Assembly (NCBI RefSeq): GCF_000499845.2
Contig: NC_023755.2
Span: forward strand, 34,581,253-34,645,252
Reading direction: 5' to 3'
Origin: Phaseolus vulgaris
Lineage: Eukaryota; Streptophyta; Magnoliopsida; Fabales; Fabaceae
Length of the DNA stretch: 64,000 bases
Below, in pieces: positions 48,343-60,371 of the stretch (position 1 is the first letter of the stretch; every line of letters begins with the position of its first letter). The translations under genes were made by a program, and so were the position numbers. Below the pieces are notes generated by a model that ran no database searches, was not told where the DNA came from, and saw nothing but the letters and a program-made list of their open reading frames with translations.

Positions 48343-49160
48343 TTATGGTTGATAAGACGAAAAAAAACAACAACTCTGCTCCAAAAACGTCCAATGTGAT
48401 TTTCGCAACTCAAGCGATCCTTGCGAAACCATTTCCAGATGTCTCGAAACTTGAAGTCTTCACCGGTCAAAATTTTTGACGTTGGCAAGACTTGCGCAAT
48501 ACATCGTGGAGAAGTCCTTACGGACAGTGATCGCTCACGCCTCGGGAAATCAATTTTGTTCGTGTTTTGAAGTCTCTTTTACTACAATAGTAAGGACTTA
48601 TGGTTGACAAGACGGAAAAAAACAACAACTCTGTTTCAAAAACGTCCAATGTGATTTCCGCAACTCAACCGATCCTTGCGAAACCATTTCTGGATGTCTC
48701 AAAAATTGAAGTCTTCACCGCTCAGAATTTTTGACGTTGGCAAGAACGCGTGTCCACCCTTTTAGACATGTACGAAGTCGGTTTTGCACTTATGACTTCT
48801 AAACCAAACTCAAGCACGGTTGTGAAACAAGTTGATGATTCATGCAAATAAGGTATGTTGTCACATCCTACTCAGTGTGTTATCTAATGATATGTTCGAT
48901 GTCTACGCTTCTTATAAGGAAGCAAAAGATATTTGGGATTCCCTTATCCTCAAATATATTACCGAAGACGTAGTCAAACAAAGGTTCGTGATTGAAAACT
49001 ATTACCACCTGGAGATAATCGAAGGCAAAGACATCAAAATTCAAATAAACGAATATCACAAGCTGCTTGAAGATATCAAAGCTGAAAACATAGCCTTGCT
49101 GGATGAATTTGTGTCTTTACTCTTGATCGAAAAACTTCCACAATCTTGGACGAATTACAA
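48343..49160 (+). pseudogene. Ty1/copia gag start, array unit 2, with internal duplication
   Basis: Two ATG starts occur (near 48343 and 48600), because a 254-bp piece spanning the end of the leader and the first 40 codons is duplicated. Reading breaks at TGA just after GQNF (near 48476 and 48732). From 48832 a 139-codon frame is open and carries ILKYITEDVVKQRFVIENYY and the IKIQINEYHKLLEDIKAEN block, ending in the minisatellite. Confidence 0.78.
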
Positions 49161-49525
49161 ACATCAACGAACTCACTCTCCCTCACTGGCACACTACACT
49201 CTGGGTCCTCGCATACTGCACTCGGGGTCGCTTGAAACAGTTTTCGTCTGAATCTTGCACTCGTTGTATTCTCGCCAACTTTGATTTCTCAGTGTTTCGC
49301 ATTTACGGATCCCGCTGACGAGTTCAGTTTCCTTGTTGCACGATTTGTGGAAACCCTCGTACAAGCATTCTGTTTCTCTTCTCTCACGATCTCTGCAAGG
49401 GCAAAGCGCGAGACTCGGACCTTCGAAGACTTCGTTCATCTCGGGAGGTTGTGCAGCTCGAACCTGGAGTAGTGTCGCCAATGGTTGGAATGTGGGTTGT
49501 GGTCGTTTAGGGTTGTTACATTTTC

Positions 49526-49536
49526 CCTATATAAAC
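49526..49536 (+). promoter_or_regulatory. TATA box in array unit 3
   Basis: Same CCTATATAAAC layout as in units 1 and 2. Confidence 0.5.
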
Positions 49537-49887
49537 AAGGGTTTCCTTCATCCAAAGAGCACATCTCTCACTCACTTACCTTCTTCATCTCCTTCATAGC
49601 ACCACCGATCATCTTCATCTTCCTTTCTCCATTTTCACCTTTTTTACTTTCTCTCTCTTCATTACTTATTTTATTATTATAATATTTCTGGGTTTATTGG
49701 TTTTTACTCTTTTAAGAGTAACTTGCTAGTTTTGATCCTCAAAATTTTCCGTGAAGTTCCTGTTGTATCTTGGGGGGATTTGCGCAATACACCACGGATA
49801 AGTCCTTACTGACAGTGATCACTCACGCCTCGGGAAATCAATTTTGTTTGTGTTTTGAAGCCTCTTTTACTACAATCATAAGGACTT

Positions 49888-50436
49888 ATGGATGACAAGA
49901 GGGACAAAAACAACAACTCTGCTCCAGAAACGTCAAATGTGATTTCCACAACACAACCAATCTTTGGGAAACCATTTTCGGATGTCTTAAAAATTGAAGT
50001 CCTCACCGGTCAGAGTTTCCGATGTTGGCAAGAACGCGTGTCCACCCTTTTGGACATGTATGAAGTCGCTTTTGCACTTACGACTTCTAAACCAAACTCA
50101 AGCACGACTGCGAAACAAGTTGATGATTGGATTCATGCAAATAAGGTATGTCGTCACACCCTACTCAGTGCGTTATCTAAAGATCTGTTCGATTTCTGTG
50201 CTTCTTACAAGGAAGCAAAAGATATTTGGGATTCCTTTATCCTCAAATATATTGTCGAAGACGTCGTCAGACAAAGGTTCGTGATTGAAAACTACTACCG
50301 CTGGGAGATTATTGAAGGCAAAAATATCAAAATCCAGATAAATGAATATCAGAACCTGCTTGAAGATATCAAAGCTGAAAACATAGCCTTGACAGATGAA
50401 TTCATGTTTGAACTCTTGATCGAAAAGCTTCCATAA
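49888..50436 (+). pseudogene. Ty1/copia gag N-terminal part, array unit 3, open for 182 codons
   Basis: This is the best preserved gag copy: MDDKRDKNNNSAPETS, then VLTGQSFRCWQERVSTLLDM, WIHANKVCRHTLLSALSKDL, YKEAKDIWDSFILKY, RQRFVIENYYRWEIIEGKNI and LLEDIKAENIALTDEF. It stops at TAA (50434-50436) inside the conserved LPQSW-like word, one base change from being open. Gag here would normally continue with more coiled sequence and a CCHC zinc knuckle; both are missing. The open frame and the intact TATA-leader upstream mean this unit could be transcribed and translated into a truncated gag, though nothing shows that it is. Confidence 0.8.
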
Positions 50437-50599
50437 TCTTAGACGAATTACAAACAACAACAAACTCACTCTCTTTCGCTTGCATACTACACTCTCGGTC
50501 GCTCGCATATTGCACTCTAGGTTGCTCGCATATTTCTTTCATATATTTTTAAAATAAAAATATAAAGATAAAATTAAAATAAAATAAAATGATAATGAA

Positions 50600-50627
50600 A
50601 GAGGAGATCATATATATATAGTATAGA
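50600..50627 (-). mobile_element. Helitron-like 5' terminus to the right of the array
   Basis: TCTATACTATATATATATGA begins at 50627 on the minus strand, after an A. The tip agrees with the one at 41095. If real, the array would lie inside this Helitron; no 3' hairpin with CTRR was found on the left. Confidence 0.4.
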
Positions 50628-50639
50628 TTCTAGATATTT

Positions 50640-53600
50640 ATTTAATTTAATTTATTTTAGTAAATAAACTTATACAGAGATATTCATGTAGCTGTCATTT
50701 TTTTAAGACACAAGTTAAAAGATGAACAATATATGTACATAAACAAATGAAAAAAAATGTGAATATTATTTTAAAAATTATTAAAACTAGCGATATAAAA
50801 CATATTACTTTTAATGAAATTATACTTATGGAAATATATTACATTTTCAAATACCTGTATATGAACGGTCGAAAACAAATTTCCTTGGTAAAAAGGATTG
50901 TATTTTATGAATATGTTGCATTATTGTAGCCATTTTCGATTTATCTGGCGACTTCTAACTTACGACTTATTGGTGGGCTTATGTAGTAAAGAGGGATGTC
51001 AAAGTGTTTGTAATAAAAAATAACTTCTAATCTATCAATTTTTGAAAATATAAAATTGTTTTTATTCTATAATTAAAAATAAGAAATTAAAAATTAAAAT
51101 CTCATTCTAAATAGATAAATCCAGAATACGATCCAGAAAGTATTTTAGAAAAGTGATTAAAAAAAATTCAAAAATATATTTCAGAAATACTATTATCGGT
51201 GTTCCGGAAATCTAAATATGAAATTGTATTCTAATATTAAAAACTAAAGAGGGTCTTTTTGTATTTTCACATTAATAATAAGGTGCATGTTCATAGGAAG
51301 TAAAATCTCACTGGTTATAAACCCCTACTTTTTTCAAAAATATCAAAATTACCTTTTATAATTTTAGGTGTTTCTGGAATAATGGTTTCGTAAGGAAAGA
51401 ATATTTTCAGAATAAAGATAAAAACTCATTCCAGAACATCTTTTCTAAACACATTTTTTTTATTTCCGAATTTATAAATCTGGAATTCATAAAACATGTT
51501 TTAGAAAAGACGTTCCGAAAATATTTCGGAAAAAACAATTCGGAGGTTATTTTTTAAAGGGATCAAAACAGTCTTTTCCTGAAGTGATGGGGTGCAGGAA
51601 GAAATTTGTAGAAGTGCAGGAAGAAGTTGCCTAAACACTATTGGAGCGAAGGCCCATAGTTTTTTATATGTTGGCAACTGCTTCTATATAAACTTTAAAA
51701 TAATGAAAAAATTGAAAAGTTTAAACTGGAGTTAATTAGCTAAAGTAATTAGTATACTTATTTTTATAAAATGAAAAGTAATAAATAATATTTTTAATTC
51801 ATAATAAATATTTTTGAAGTGTAATATAAATTTATATTTAAATCAAAACAGATAAATTATTAAGGAAGTTATATATACGAGTAAATAAGAGAATGAGAGA
51901 AAGCAATGTTATTACTCTTAGAATTATGTACTCTAATTAATAGTATATAAGTAAATAAAAAATAAACAAAGTGAGATTGAAAAGATAAACCGTTTTATTT
52001 TATTTTATTAATTATTATTAGCTATTGCATAGTGCTTATGAGATTTTATCACATGGAAGAGAGCCCCTATGATTTAGAGGTGTATTTTGTTTCACTACAA
52101 GACCTCTCACTCATGAACACTAAATTGATAATGAAGATGGTAATTATAGATTAAATTATTATGTGTTTGTTCCCCACAATGGAAAAGAAGAAAAAGTTAA
52201 ATGATGATTTCTCCTTCAACAAATGAAGCTTCTTGGATTAAAAATCTTTAATAAATTAATAAAAAACACTAAAAGTAGTTTGTGGGCACCCTTAAATAAT
52301 AGTATACTTTTCACAAACAAATATGTATAATATTATAAAAAATATTTTTTATAGAATATTTAAGGAATACTTCGTCCTAACCAATTCACTAAATTAAGGA
52401 AGTAAAATAATATGATTTATATCTTTATATCTATAATTCTTGTTTGTCGTAACACAAATATGAGATTAGAAAGATAAATCATTGTAGTAACAGGTAATAA
52501 TTATAAACATCGGAAAATAATTTATTTCAAGATAATTGAAAGGTAGAGAAAAAATTGTTGTATCTTAGCTTAGACTACACCAAATTATGGTGATAATTCA
52601 ATATTTAATTTATTCTCATAAATTGTAATTTTTATGCATACTGAAATATATTAAAACCATGTAATTTTGAATATAAAAAACTGAAGATAGAAAAATAAAA
52701 TATTTGCTAACAAATTTTATTTGTCAACTAGGCATAAAATATTGATAAATTTGACCCATTACTAAATGTTCATTAATAATTATTTCTCAAATAAATGTTA
52801 AGAAAATAATTTGATTACACATTATACTTTTTAATGTTTTTTTAAATAGTGATAACAATAGCATTATGAAAGAGAATTAGTAACAAATAAATGATATTTT
52901 AGTACTTAGAAATAACAAAAAATACAATTATCTTTATGATACAACGTTAAAGAATGTAATTTTTTGTTAAAATAAATAAAAAGTTCATAATATTATTTAA
53001 AATCCTAAATAAAAATAAATATTTAAAGTTAATTATTGAATTTTGTTTGTTCTGTTTAATTTTTTTTTAATAAGGTCTTAATGTACTTTATTTTTTACTA
53101 CATAAGTATTTTTTTTTTTTATTTATATTTTTATCTTAAGTCATTATCTTTTCTTCATTTACAATCATTAAAATTTTTATTTTTTTATTATAATTATGTA
53201 TTTTTTATTGAAACACTACATTAAATAAAGAATATTCATCTTGACTGTAATATTAATATATATAATTAATTAAAATATTTATATAAATATGCAAATAAAT
53301 AATTAAGAATTAATATAATAGTAATAATAATAATAAAAATCAGGAAGGCCCAAGTCCCTAACCATCAACGTCGTTTCATCTCTGATTATATAAAAAGCTG
53401 ATTACTTTTTGTCAATTTTTCTGTTGTGCAAATTTCAGGTTTTAATTGGATTCCAAATAAAATAAATTCTTCGATGAGTCAACTTTTAATTATACGAATT
53501 TCATAAAAGTAAATATATAATTTATTTAAATAATTGGTTTACTCTTTAAAATAATTTTGTTAGATAAAATAATTCAAATTTATTATTTTATTAAAATATT

Positions 53601-54790
53601 TTAATTATCATAAAATATAGAAAAAATTATCTTACAATTAAATAATATTTAATAATCCAAAAATGTCATTCGAAATATTTTTTAATGTACATTGGTTGAA
53701 TTTTAGTCCAAGTTTATAAGATTTTTTTTTGGATAAAGTTTTTTTTATAGCATCAACCAAAATTATTTTAGGTTATTGCTACTCATGATTATTGCACTTG
53801 ATTTCAATGAAGGATTATTTTTTCCAACATTGTTAGTAAGAGATTTTTGGTTAAATTTTTTAATAATGATAGCTAAGAGTATTGTTTAGATGTCATTGGT
53901 CACAAAAATTATAATAAAGGTTGGACAAAATATTTTTCATTTTGTATTAGAAAAAAATTGACCAACTAAAAAAAAATAGCATTAATGATGATAATAATTT
54001 TTGCTGAAATTAACAAAAATTCATAAAATATATCAACAAAAGATATAGTTGACACTTGTTAAAAAATAGTCATGTTGATATTGACTCTGTGACTATCGTC
54101 AAGTAGAAAGTAACCTTAATTTAGATTAACAAATAAATGATTGAAATAATGTCAAATGAAAAATCATGCATATAAATTTCAACTAAAAATCCAGAACTTT
54201 TCACTATATTTAAATTATTAAATAAAATTTAATTTTAAAAATAAAAAATAATTAGTTATTATATTACCTAAGTTAAATACTATTTTATGAACTAAAAAAT
54301 TATTGATATTTAAAATAATTTTTATTATTAATAAAAATTTGTAAACTATTTTTTAAATTGATATTTGAATTAACTATCAATATTTTAGTCATTAACTATT
54401 TTAATTATAAATTAGGACTAATTTAAAATTTATTTTATAAAAAAATAAAGAAAGGTCAGTTTTCCACTGTTCCCTTACCAGTCCCACCCCAAAGTCATCT
54501 GTGAGATTTCACTTATATATTTTTAGACCTTACATTATATAACAAAAGCTACAAGGTTCCAAAACCTGCATATTTGATCCATCACGACTGCAAGAATATT
54601 GTTTTTAGAGAACTCCATAGATAAGCTTCCTGATATAACTTTGAGATTTACTCTTTGCCGAGCTGTAGCCTCACACCATGGTTTCCCAATTTAACCATAA
54701 AATTGAGGGTGTCCTTCAAATATTAATGTTGCACTAATAAGAAATGTTGTCGACATATTACAATATCTGAATCACCGTAAGAAATTTGTT
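50640..54790. other. AT-rich intergenic DNA
   Basis: No gene seen on either strand. Between 51120 and 51650 words TTCCGGAA, CCAGAA and CGGAATT are clustered in both orientations, ending with GGGTGCAGGAAGAAATTTG, which I take as a decayed dispersed repeat. Confidence 0.6.
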
Positions 54791-54794
54791 CATT

Positions 54795-55451
54795 ACACAC
54801 TAATTAATTATTTCATACGGATTTAGATTCGTATGTAATTATGGATTTATATATGGATATTACATACGAAAAAAATCAGTCTATAAATTGTTTATACATA
54901 CCGATTAGCAATGATATAAGACAAAACATAAGAGAAACACAAAACATAAAAAAATCAATGGTGAAGAAGAAGACAGAAAGACAATGCTTACCGATGACAC
55001 GAAGACAATGCTTACCGATGACACGAAGACAATGCAAAGAAGAGAGGAAGAAAAGAGGAAACACATTTAATGGATGAAGCACATAAGAGAAACGAAGCGC
55101 GAGAGAAATGAAAATATCAAAACGTAAATGACGTATTTCTGAATTAGGGTTAAAAAAGTTTTAAGAATGCAGTTATTTGTAAAGCCGCATTCGTAAATCA
55201 AGCGTTTTGATTTGCGAGGGCGGCTATACAAATAGTCGCCCTTGTAAATCAAGTGTTTTGATTTACGAGGGTGACTATTTGTATAGTCGCCATCGTAAAT
55301 CAAAGTGTTTTGATTTACAAGGGCGGTTGTACAAATAGCCGCACTCGTAAATGAACTTAATTACAAAAATGTCACCGCATTTTTTACGAAAGCGTTTGAA
55401 CGCAAAGCCATACTAAATAAATCGCACTTGTTTATACATTTTGCACTAGTG
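54795..55451. mobile_element. CACTA-like transposon end with alternating palindromes
   Basis: The right tip, read inward, is CACTAGTGCAAAATGTATAAA, of the CACTA (En/Spm) type. Inside it, from 55160 to 55360, palindromes built on GTAAATCAA-G-TTTTGATTTAC alternate with palindromes built on GGCGGCTATACAAATAGTCGCC, four to five of each, as subterminal transposase sites often do. The left limit is uncertain (CACTAATT at 54796 or CACTAATAAG at 54736); the flanking trinucleotides do not match, so a deletion derivative or fragment is likely. Confidence 0.65.
54979..55035. repeat. 24-bp tandem repeat, 2.4 copies
   Basis: AGACAATGCTTACCGATGACACGA twice, then AGACAATGC. Confidence 0.9.
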
Positions 55452-55777
55452 TTTGTATTGAATATTCAAGTATAAGTGGCGATTCCTCCTAAAATCGTTA
55501 TCTATATGCAACGAGTAAGGAATTGTTCTCCCACAAAACTGTCGTCTATATCTTCTATTTTTAATTAAATAATAATTAAAATTATAATCATTATCTATTG
55601 CCTTTATTCACAAAATTGTCACCATATTTTATTAGATAACAAACCTATTTAAACTAGACCTATATACCTCTTTTCTCCAATAGTGTGTTGTAGAGACTCG
55701 AAGTATAAAAGGGTAACTTGTGGCTTTTGGAGATACTAGATGAGATGCACTTCAGTGCATTGAGTTGGACTTGTCAT

Positions 55778-56115
55778 CACTACAAGAAAATCATGAAATA
55801 AAAACCAATTTTTAGAGACCAAAATAATTAGTTGCAATAGTAATTAAATTAGAGACCATTTTAGAAACTAAAAAAAAAATGATTTCTAAATTAGTTTTTA
55901 TTATTGTTAACTACCAATTATTTAGTTTCTATATTTGGTTTCTAAAACCTTGGTTGCTAATTAGATACCAATTTAGAAACTATTTAATAATAATAGAAAC
56001 TAATTTATAAACCATTTTTTTTTAGTTTCTAAAATGATCTCTAATTTAATTACTATTGCAACTAATTATTTTGGTATCTAAAAATTGGTTTTTATTTCAT
56101 GATTGTCTTGTAATG
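55778..56115. mobile_element. Fold-back CACTA-type MITE (338 bp) with 3-bp target duplication CAT
   Basis: Left end CACTACAAGAAAATCATGAA; right end, inverted, CATTACAAGACAATCATGAA. The inverted repeats continue nearly to the centre (AAATAAAAACCAATTTTTAG, GTTGCAATAGTAATTAAATTAG words on both arms). CAT stands at 55775-55777 and 56116-56118. The interior codes for nothing. Its RNA would fold into a long hairpin. Confidence 0.92.
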
Positions 56116-56762
56116 CATGCAGGATAGTTTGTTCCATATGTGACATGGTTAATAGATTAAGAATAAAATATTCAAATGGTGGTGGTTGAATAAATGACTT
56201 CAATATGGATTGATTTACAATAAGCTAAAGTTTCTGATATGATTAAAAAAATGTGAAGGAAAAAAAAATTATGATCTTAATTAGTGAAAATGCAATTCTT
56301 ATATATAGAGTATATACAAGAGTTTATTACAACATAATGATAATAAATAAATAATATTTTAAATATTCAAGTTAATTAGAGCTTAGTTTGTAGCTTATTT
56401 AATAGAAACCATTTCAAAACATAAAATCAATCAAAGTTTTGATTTAAAATAAATAGATATAAAATAATTAAAGTCCCACAAGTATTAATAACCTACACAA
56501 GACCTTAATTGCTCACAGATATTTTCTACACATGTGAACAACACGTACCCTCACTAATGAGTGGCATGGCAACCACTGAGGACTGCCATACATAAAGAAA
56601 GAAATAAAAAAACGTAAGAAAAAGTCTTTTTTCTCATTGATTCACACAATAGGTTAAAAATATTGGATTAGATCACTGCAACAGGTGAAGGTCCATTCTG
56701 AAAAATGCCCTACACATTCATGGTAGAGACAGATAATGACGTTATGTTTCATTCATTTCTTC

Positions 56763-56765
<3 letters not shown>

Positions 56766-56793
<28 letters not shown>
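56766..56793. repeat. TA microsatellite
   Basis: About 13 TA units. Confidence 0.95.
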
Positions 56794-56798
<5 letters not shown>

Positions 56799-56939
56799 TG
56801 TTGTCCCTAGCTATAAGAGTGAATGCACCGTGCCACTATCAATGTGGTAGGGATAGAGACTTTGAAGAGTGACCCCTTTTCTGCGGCACAAAGTGGGAGG
56901 ACATGGACGCAATGGTTTTGTACTCTAAAGAGTGATATC

Positions 56940-57300
56940 TATTTATTAAATAAGGATTAACTCAATCTTATAAAATCAATTTATAAGGTGAGATTTGTAC
57001 TTATTTATATATAATGAAATGTTGTTATTTTTAGTTTATGTGAGATCTCCAACACACCCCTCACGTTGAGAGTGACAACTCACGCGTGAAACAACATATT
57101 ATGGGTGGACCGATAGCGAGTGACTTAATATATAAGTCTAACAAACACTCGTTAGGATAAGATCAAAATGACTATAAAATCATATTACGAGTGAACTTTA
57201 AGCTTAACTCAACCTCATAAAACCGATTTATAAGAAAAAGTTTGCACTCACTTATATATAATGAAATGTTCTTATCTCTAGTGGATCTCCAACCCTATTT
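56940..57300. repeat. Legume-type dispersed repeat, two related halves
   Basis: Two stretches (56945-57055 and 57185-57298) share AACTCAA...ATAAAA...ATTTATAAG, CTTATATATAATGAAATGTT and GATCTCCAAC words. Between them is CACCCCTCACGTTGAGAGTGACA. I recognise this as a very frequent intergenic repeat in beans and soybean; its class is not clear from the sequence. Confidence 0.65.
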
Positions 57301-58951
57301 AATTTGACAATAATGAATAAAAGTAAATAAATAAAATATTAATAAGTGGTGTGGTCCACTTTAATTGGGGTTGAATTTTAAGTGATAATATATTAACCCT
57401 ACCAGATTATAACAAGAGAAATAATTTTAAAATTACATTATCTCTAATCAAAATTATATATTAGTGTCTTTTAATATATAATTGTTAAAATAATATTTTT
57501 TTTTGAATTTTATAAAAAAATTAGAAGAAAAAAAAAGAAATAGGAAATAGTAAAAAAAATTGTTTATGTCAATAATTAGGCTGTCTCAGCTTCGTTTTGG
57601 TTTGTTGAACCATAAACTTATTTATAGTTCGAGGCCTAAGTGATAAAATAAGAAGCATTTAGATGTTTAGAGTTGGGCCCATGAATGTGAACATGTTTGT
57701 TTCTGGATGAGACAGGCAAACAGACAAATATTTGTTTAAATTCTCTGTAATACTTTGGTACATAAAAATGGTTTCTCTGAGTCATACTTGTGAAGAAAGA
57801 AAGGGGAAAAATGATTTAGTATTTAGATTGTGTGAGGGAAAAGAGAAAGTAGTTGTAAGAAAGAGTTAGTAGAAGTTCCTGGTGCAGTGGCAGCTTTAGG
57901 TTGCTTGGGAAGAGAATGAAAGAGTAGTTGTAGAATTAGAAGCAGTGGTATCGTACTATAAAAGTGAGGGAAGAATCACGTTAGAAGCAAACGACCACGT
58001 AAGGTATCATACTAGATTTCTCTCACCATGGAAAACGTCACGTTTCACATTTCTCTTATGTTTTCTTATTCATTGCATAGAGGTACATAACATAAGTCAA
58101 TCAAACTTAAGGAAAGTTAGTTTTGCAAATCGCGATCATCAGATTATGTTCATGAACCTTAAGTTTCAACAGTACTGGACTTTTTTAAAAGTGATTTCAA
58201 CAACCGCGCTTATATGATTTCTAGAAGTTTTATGAAATATTTATGTTTTATTTAAAATAAGTTAATCTCAACTCAACAAACATTTGATTTTCTCGTCTCA
58301 TTTTCGCAGTATTAAAATCACGTTTATTCAGCAAATAGAGACGTAAGTAGAAATTATATTTTTTATAATCAGTTTTGAAAATAAACATATGTTGGGGTTG
58401 GGGGATTTGGCTCTCGTGATTTTTTTTTAATATATTTTATATTATGTTGTGTTATATGTTGTATGATTGTTTTACTTGAGATTTAAATGTATAAAAATAT
58501 CATTTAACTATTTTATTTAATAAAGATATTTTTGTTATAGTTTTTATTTCTAATTATGTTTATTATCTTTAGATAAAATATGGAATTATCTTCTATTTTC
58601 TCTTTAATATTTTTAATAATAATAATTTTTTAAAATGATCAATAATACACGTTGAAATGAATTATTTTATACACATTTTTTTTATGTTCTTCTTCCTATT
58701 CCGAAGCTTCAACAATTTTATGGTTTAAGTGCATTAGTCGATCCATGATTTCGTAAATCTTAGGGAACAAATTGAATTTCGAGTTACATAGATGATTTGT
58801 CATAATTTTTTTTAGATTTTTAATCTTTATCAAATATAATATTTTTCTTCTTTTCACTTCCATCTAATTGAAAATTATTCTTTTTATTGATTATTATTTT
58901 CTTAAAAGATAATATCCGATTGAAGACAAACTAAAGTTATGGTATTCTTTT

Positions 58952-58986
<35 letters not shown>

Positions 58987-59899
58987 TTATAAGTCAGATG
59001 TCTCGTTACAAATTGTCCGTCTATATTTTTTTTTGTTTTTATTCTGAATAGGTCTAGGTGGTTGACACACATGGGTATTTGTAAAAACTCTTCCGACGTT
59101 TAAGTCAGTACTCAATATTTAATGATTATAAGTAATAAATGTTATTAAATGCGTATCTTGTCCTGAATATGATCAACCTATTTATAGAGTCAAGTTAAGT
59201 CTATGAGGTGTTGATCTCGATTAACACGAGTATCACTATTAAGTCTTTATTATTTTTATTAACAAAGAATAAAATGAACATTTAAGGGATGCTCCAATCT
59301 TATTACACAAAAAAATACATCAAGTGTCTTAGTTCTCAGTCTTTTAGTGTGGTAAAGCCAATATGGATTTGGATCACACATCCCCTTTAGCTCTAGGCCC
59401 TTACTTGAGGACATTTCTACACTATGTGATATACCTAAACCTGCACAATGTCATTTAAACTCTAAATTTTTTTCCAACTATTATAGATATCAAAACAATA
59501 ACAAAAGAAATACTATTGTGCATGTGTTTAGACTTGATACTCCTTTAATTAAGTGAAAATTCTAAAAAAACTACAAACAACATAAATATATGGAGTTGTT
59601 GCTTAAACAAAAACTTAGTAAATCTGCAAAATATGGCAACAAAAAAAATGCTTTCAGTTGGCTCTTATGATATACACAACATCTTGTAATCACTTAAGTG
59701 ACCACCAAAGTAAGTCTCTGCACTGAATATTTGTAATTCCTCCCATTCTGACTCTAAAAAGAATTGATAATTTGTTGTTGGATTTTATCCCTTCTTCTAA
59801 TAACTTCTTCTAAGTTGAAAACTTCCAAGAAATATTAGCTTCCTTAAGTAAGTACCTGCATTCCACAAACAACAACCACCAGCTTTCCCTCATAGCTAA
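57301..59899. other. AT-rich intergenic DNA
   Basis: No gene seen. A 90-codon plus frame (57945-58217) has no recognisable content. A TA microsatellite lies at 58954-58983. Confidence 0.55.
58954..58983. repeat. TA microsatellite
   Basis: About 14 TA units. Confidence 0.95.
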
Positions 59900-60371
59900 G
59901 AACCAAAATAGAATTGCCAAAAGAACTATGAGAAACTGAATTACTATTTAACGTTTTTCAAGCAGCTAAACGATCAATACACCACTGTGTATAAGTTATC
60001 TAGGATCAAGACTTTACTTGGGCTAGGATGAAAATTTCTATTGGTTTGAACACCACTTCTTTCCTTTGTCTCCAAATCTCCCTTAGTACAACACCCACAC
60101 ACAACCTTAAATTGATTTTGCATACATTGATAGTCTAATTGTCCTAAACTATTAGAAATGTAATTTTGGGTTACAATGTTGGACAACTAGCTCATTCAAC
60201 CTGTAATAGTTATTCCAAACAAACCAAGCTATCTTTTACGAGAAAAACAAATGGGATGTATTTTCCTCATCCTCTCCACACACGACACACAATATGCTAT
60301 CTAGTGTTACTCCGCTCCTAAAAAGATTATCTTTTTTTGTCACACTGTTGATAACTTTTTACGGCAAGTGC

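Larger units (their letters stand above)
46326..50535 (+). repeat. Tandem array of copia leader-gag units, about 1.29-kb period, just over three copies
   Basis: Every unit has the same order: 23-bp minisatellite (GGTCGCTYGCATACTGCACTC), a promoter-like part with CCCTATATAAAC, a T-rich leader, the ATG of a Ty1/copia gag, about 180 gag codons up to QSWTNYKQQ, and then the minisatellite again. The QSWTNYK word begins near 46331 (previous partial unit), 47622, 49146 and 50439, giving steps of 1291, 1524 and 1293. The longer middle unit holds a 254-bp internal duplication (48237 repeated at 48491). Copies are about 85-93 % alike by eye. No protease, integrase or reverse transcriptase follows. The array ends at a third minisatellite block and, 70 bases on, a Helitron-like tip. 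Confidence 0.88.

Noticed and set aside
54733..54800. Left tip of the CACTA-like element
   Set aside because: Two candidate CACTA words exist (54736, 54796), but neither has a flanking trinucleotide equal to the TTT after the right tip, so no left boundary is claimed.
57945..58217. Plus-strand 90-codon frame
   Set aside because: No recognisable motif, no flanking gene signals, base composition like the surrounding intergenic DNA.
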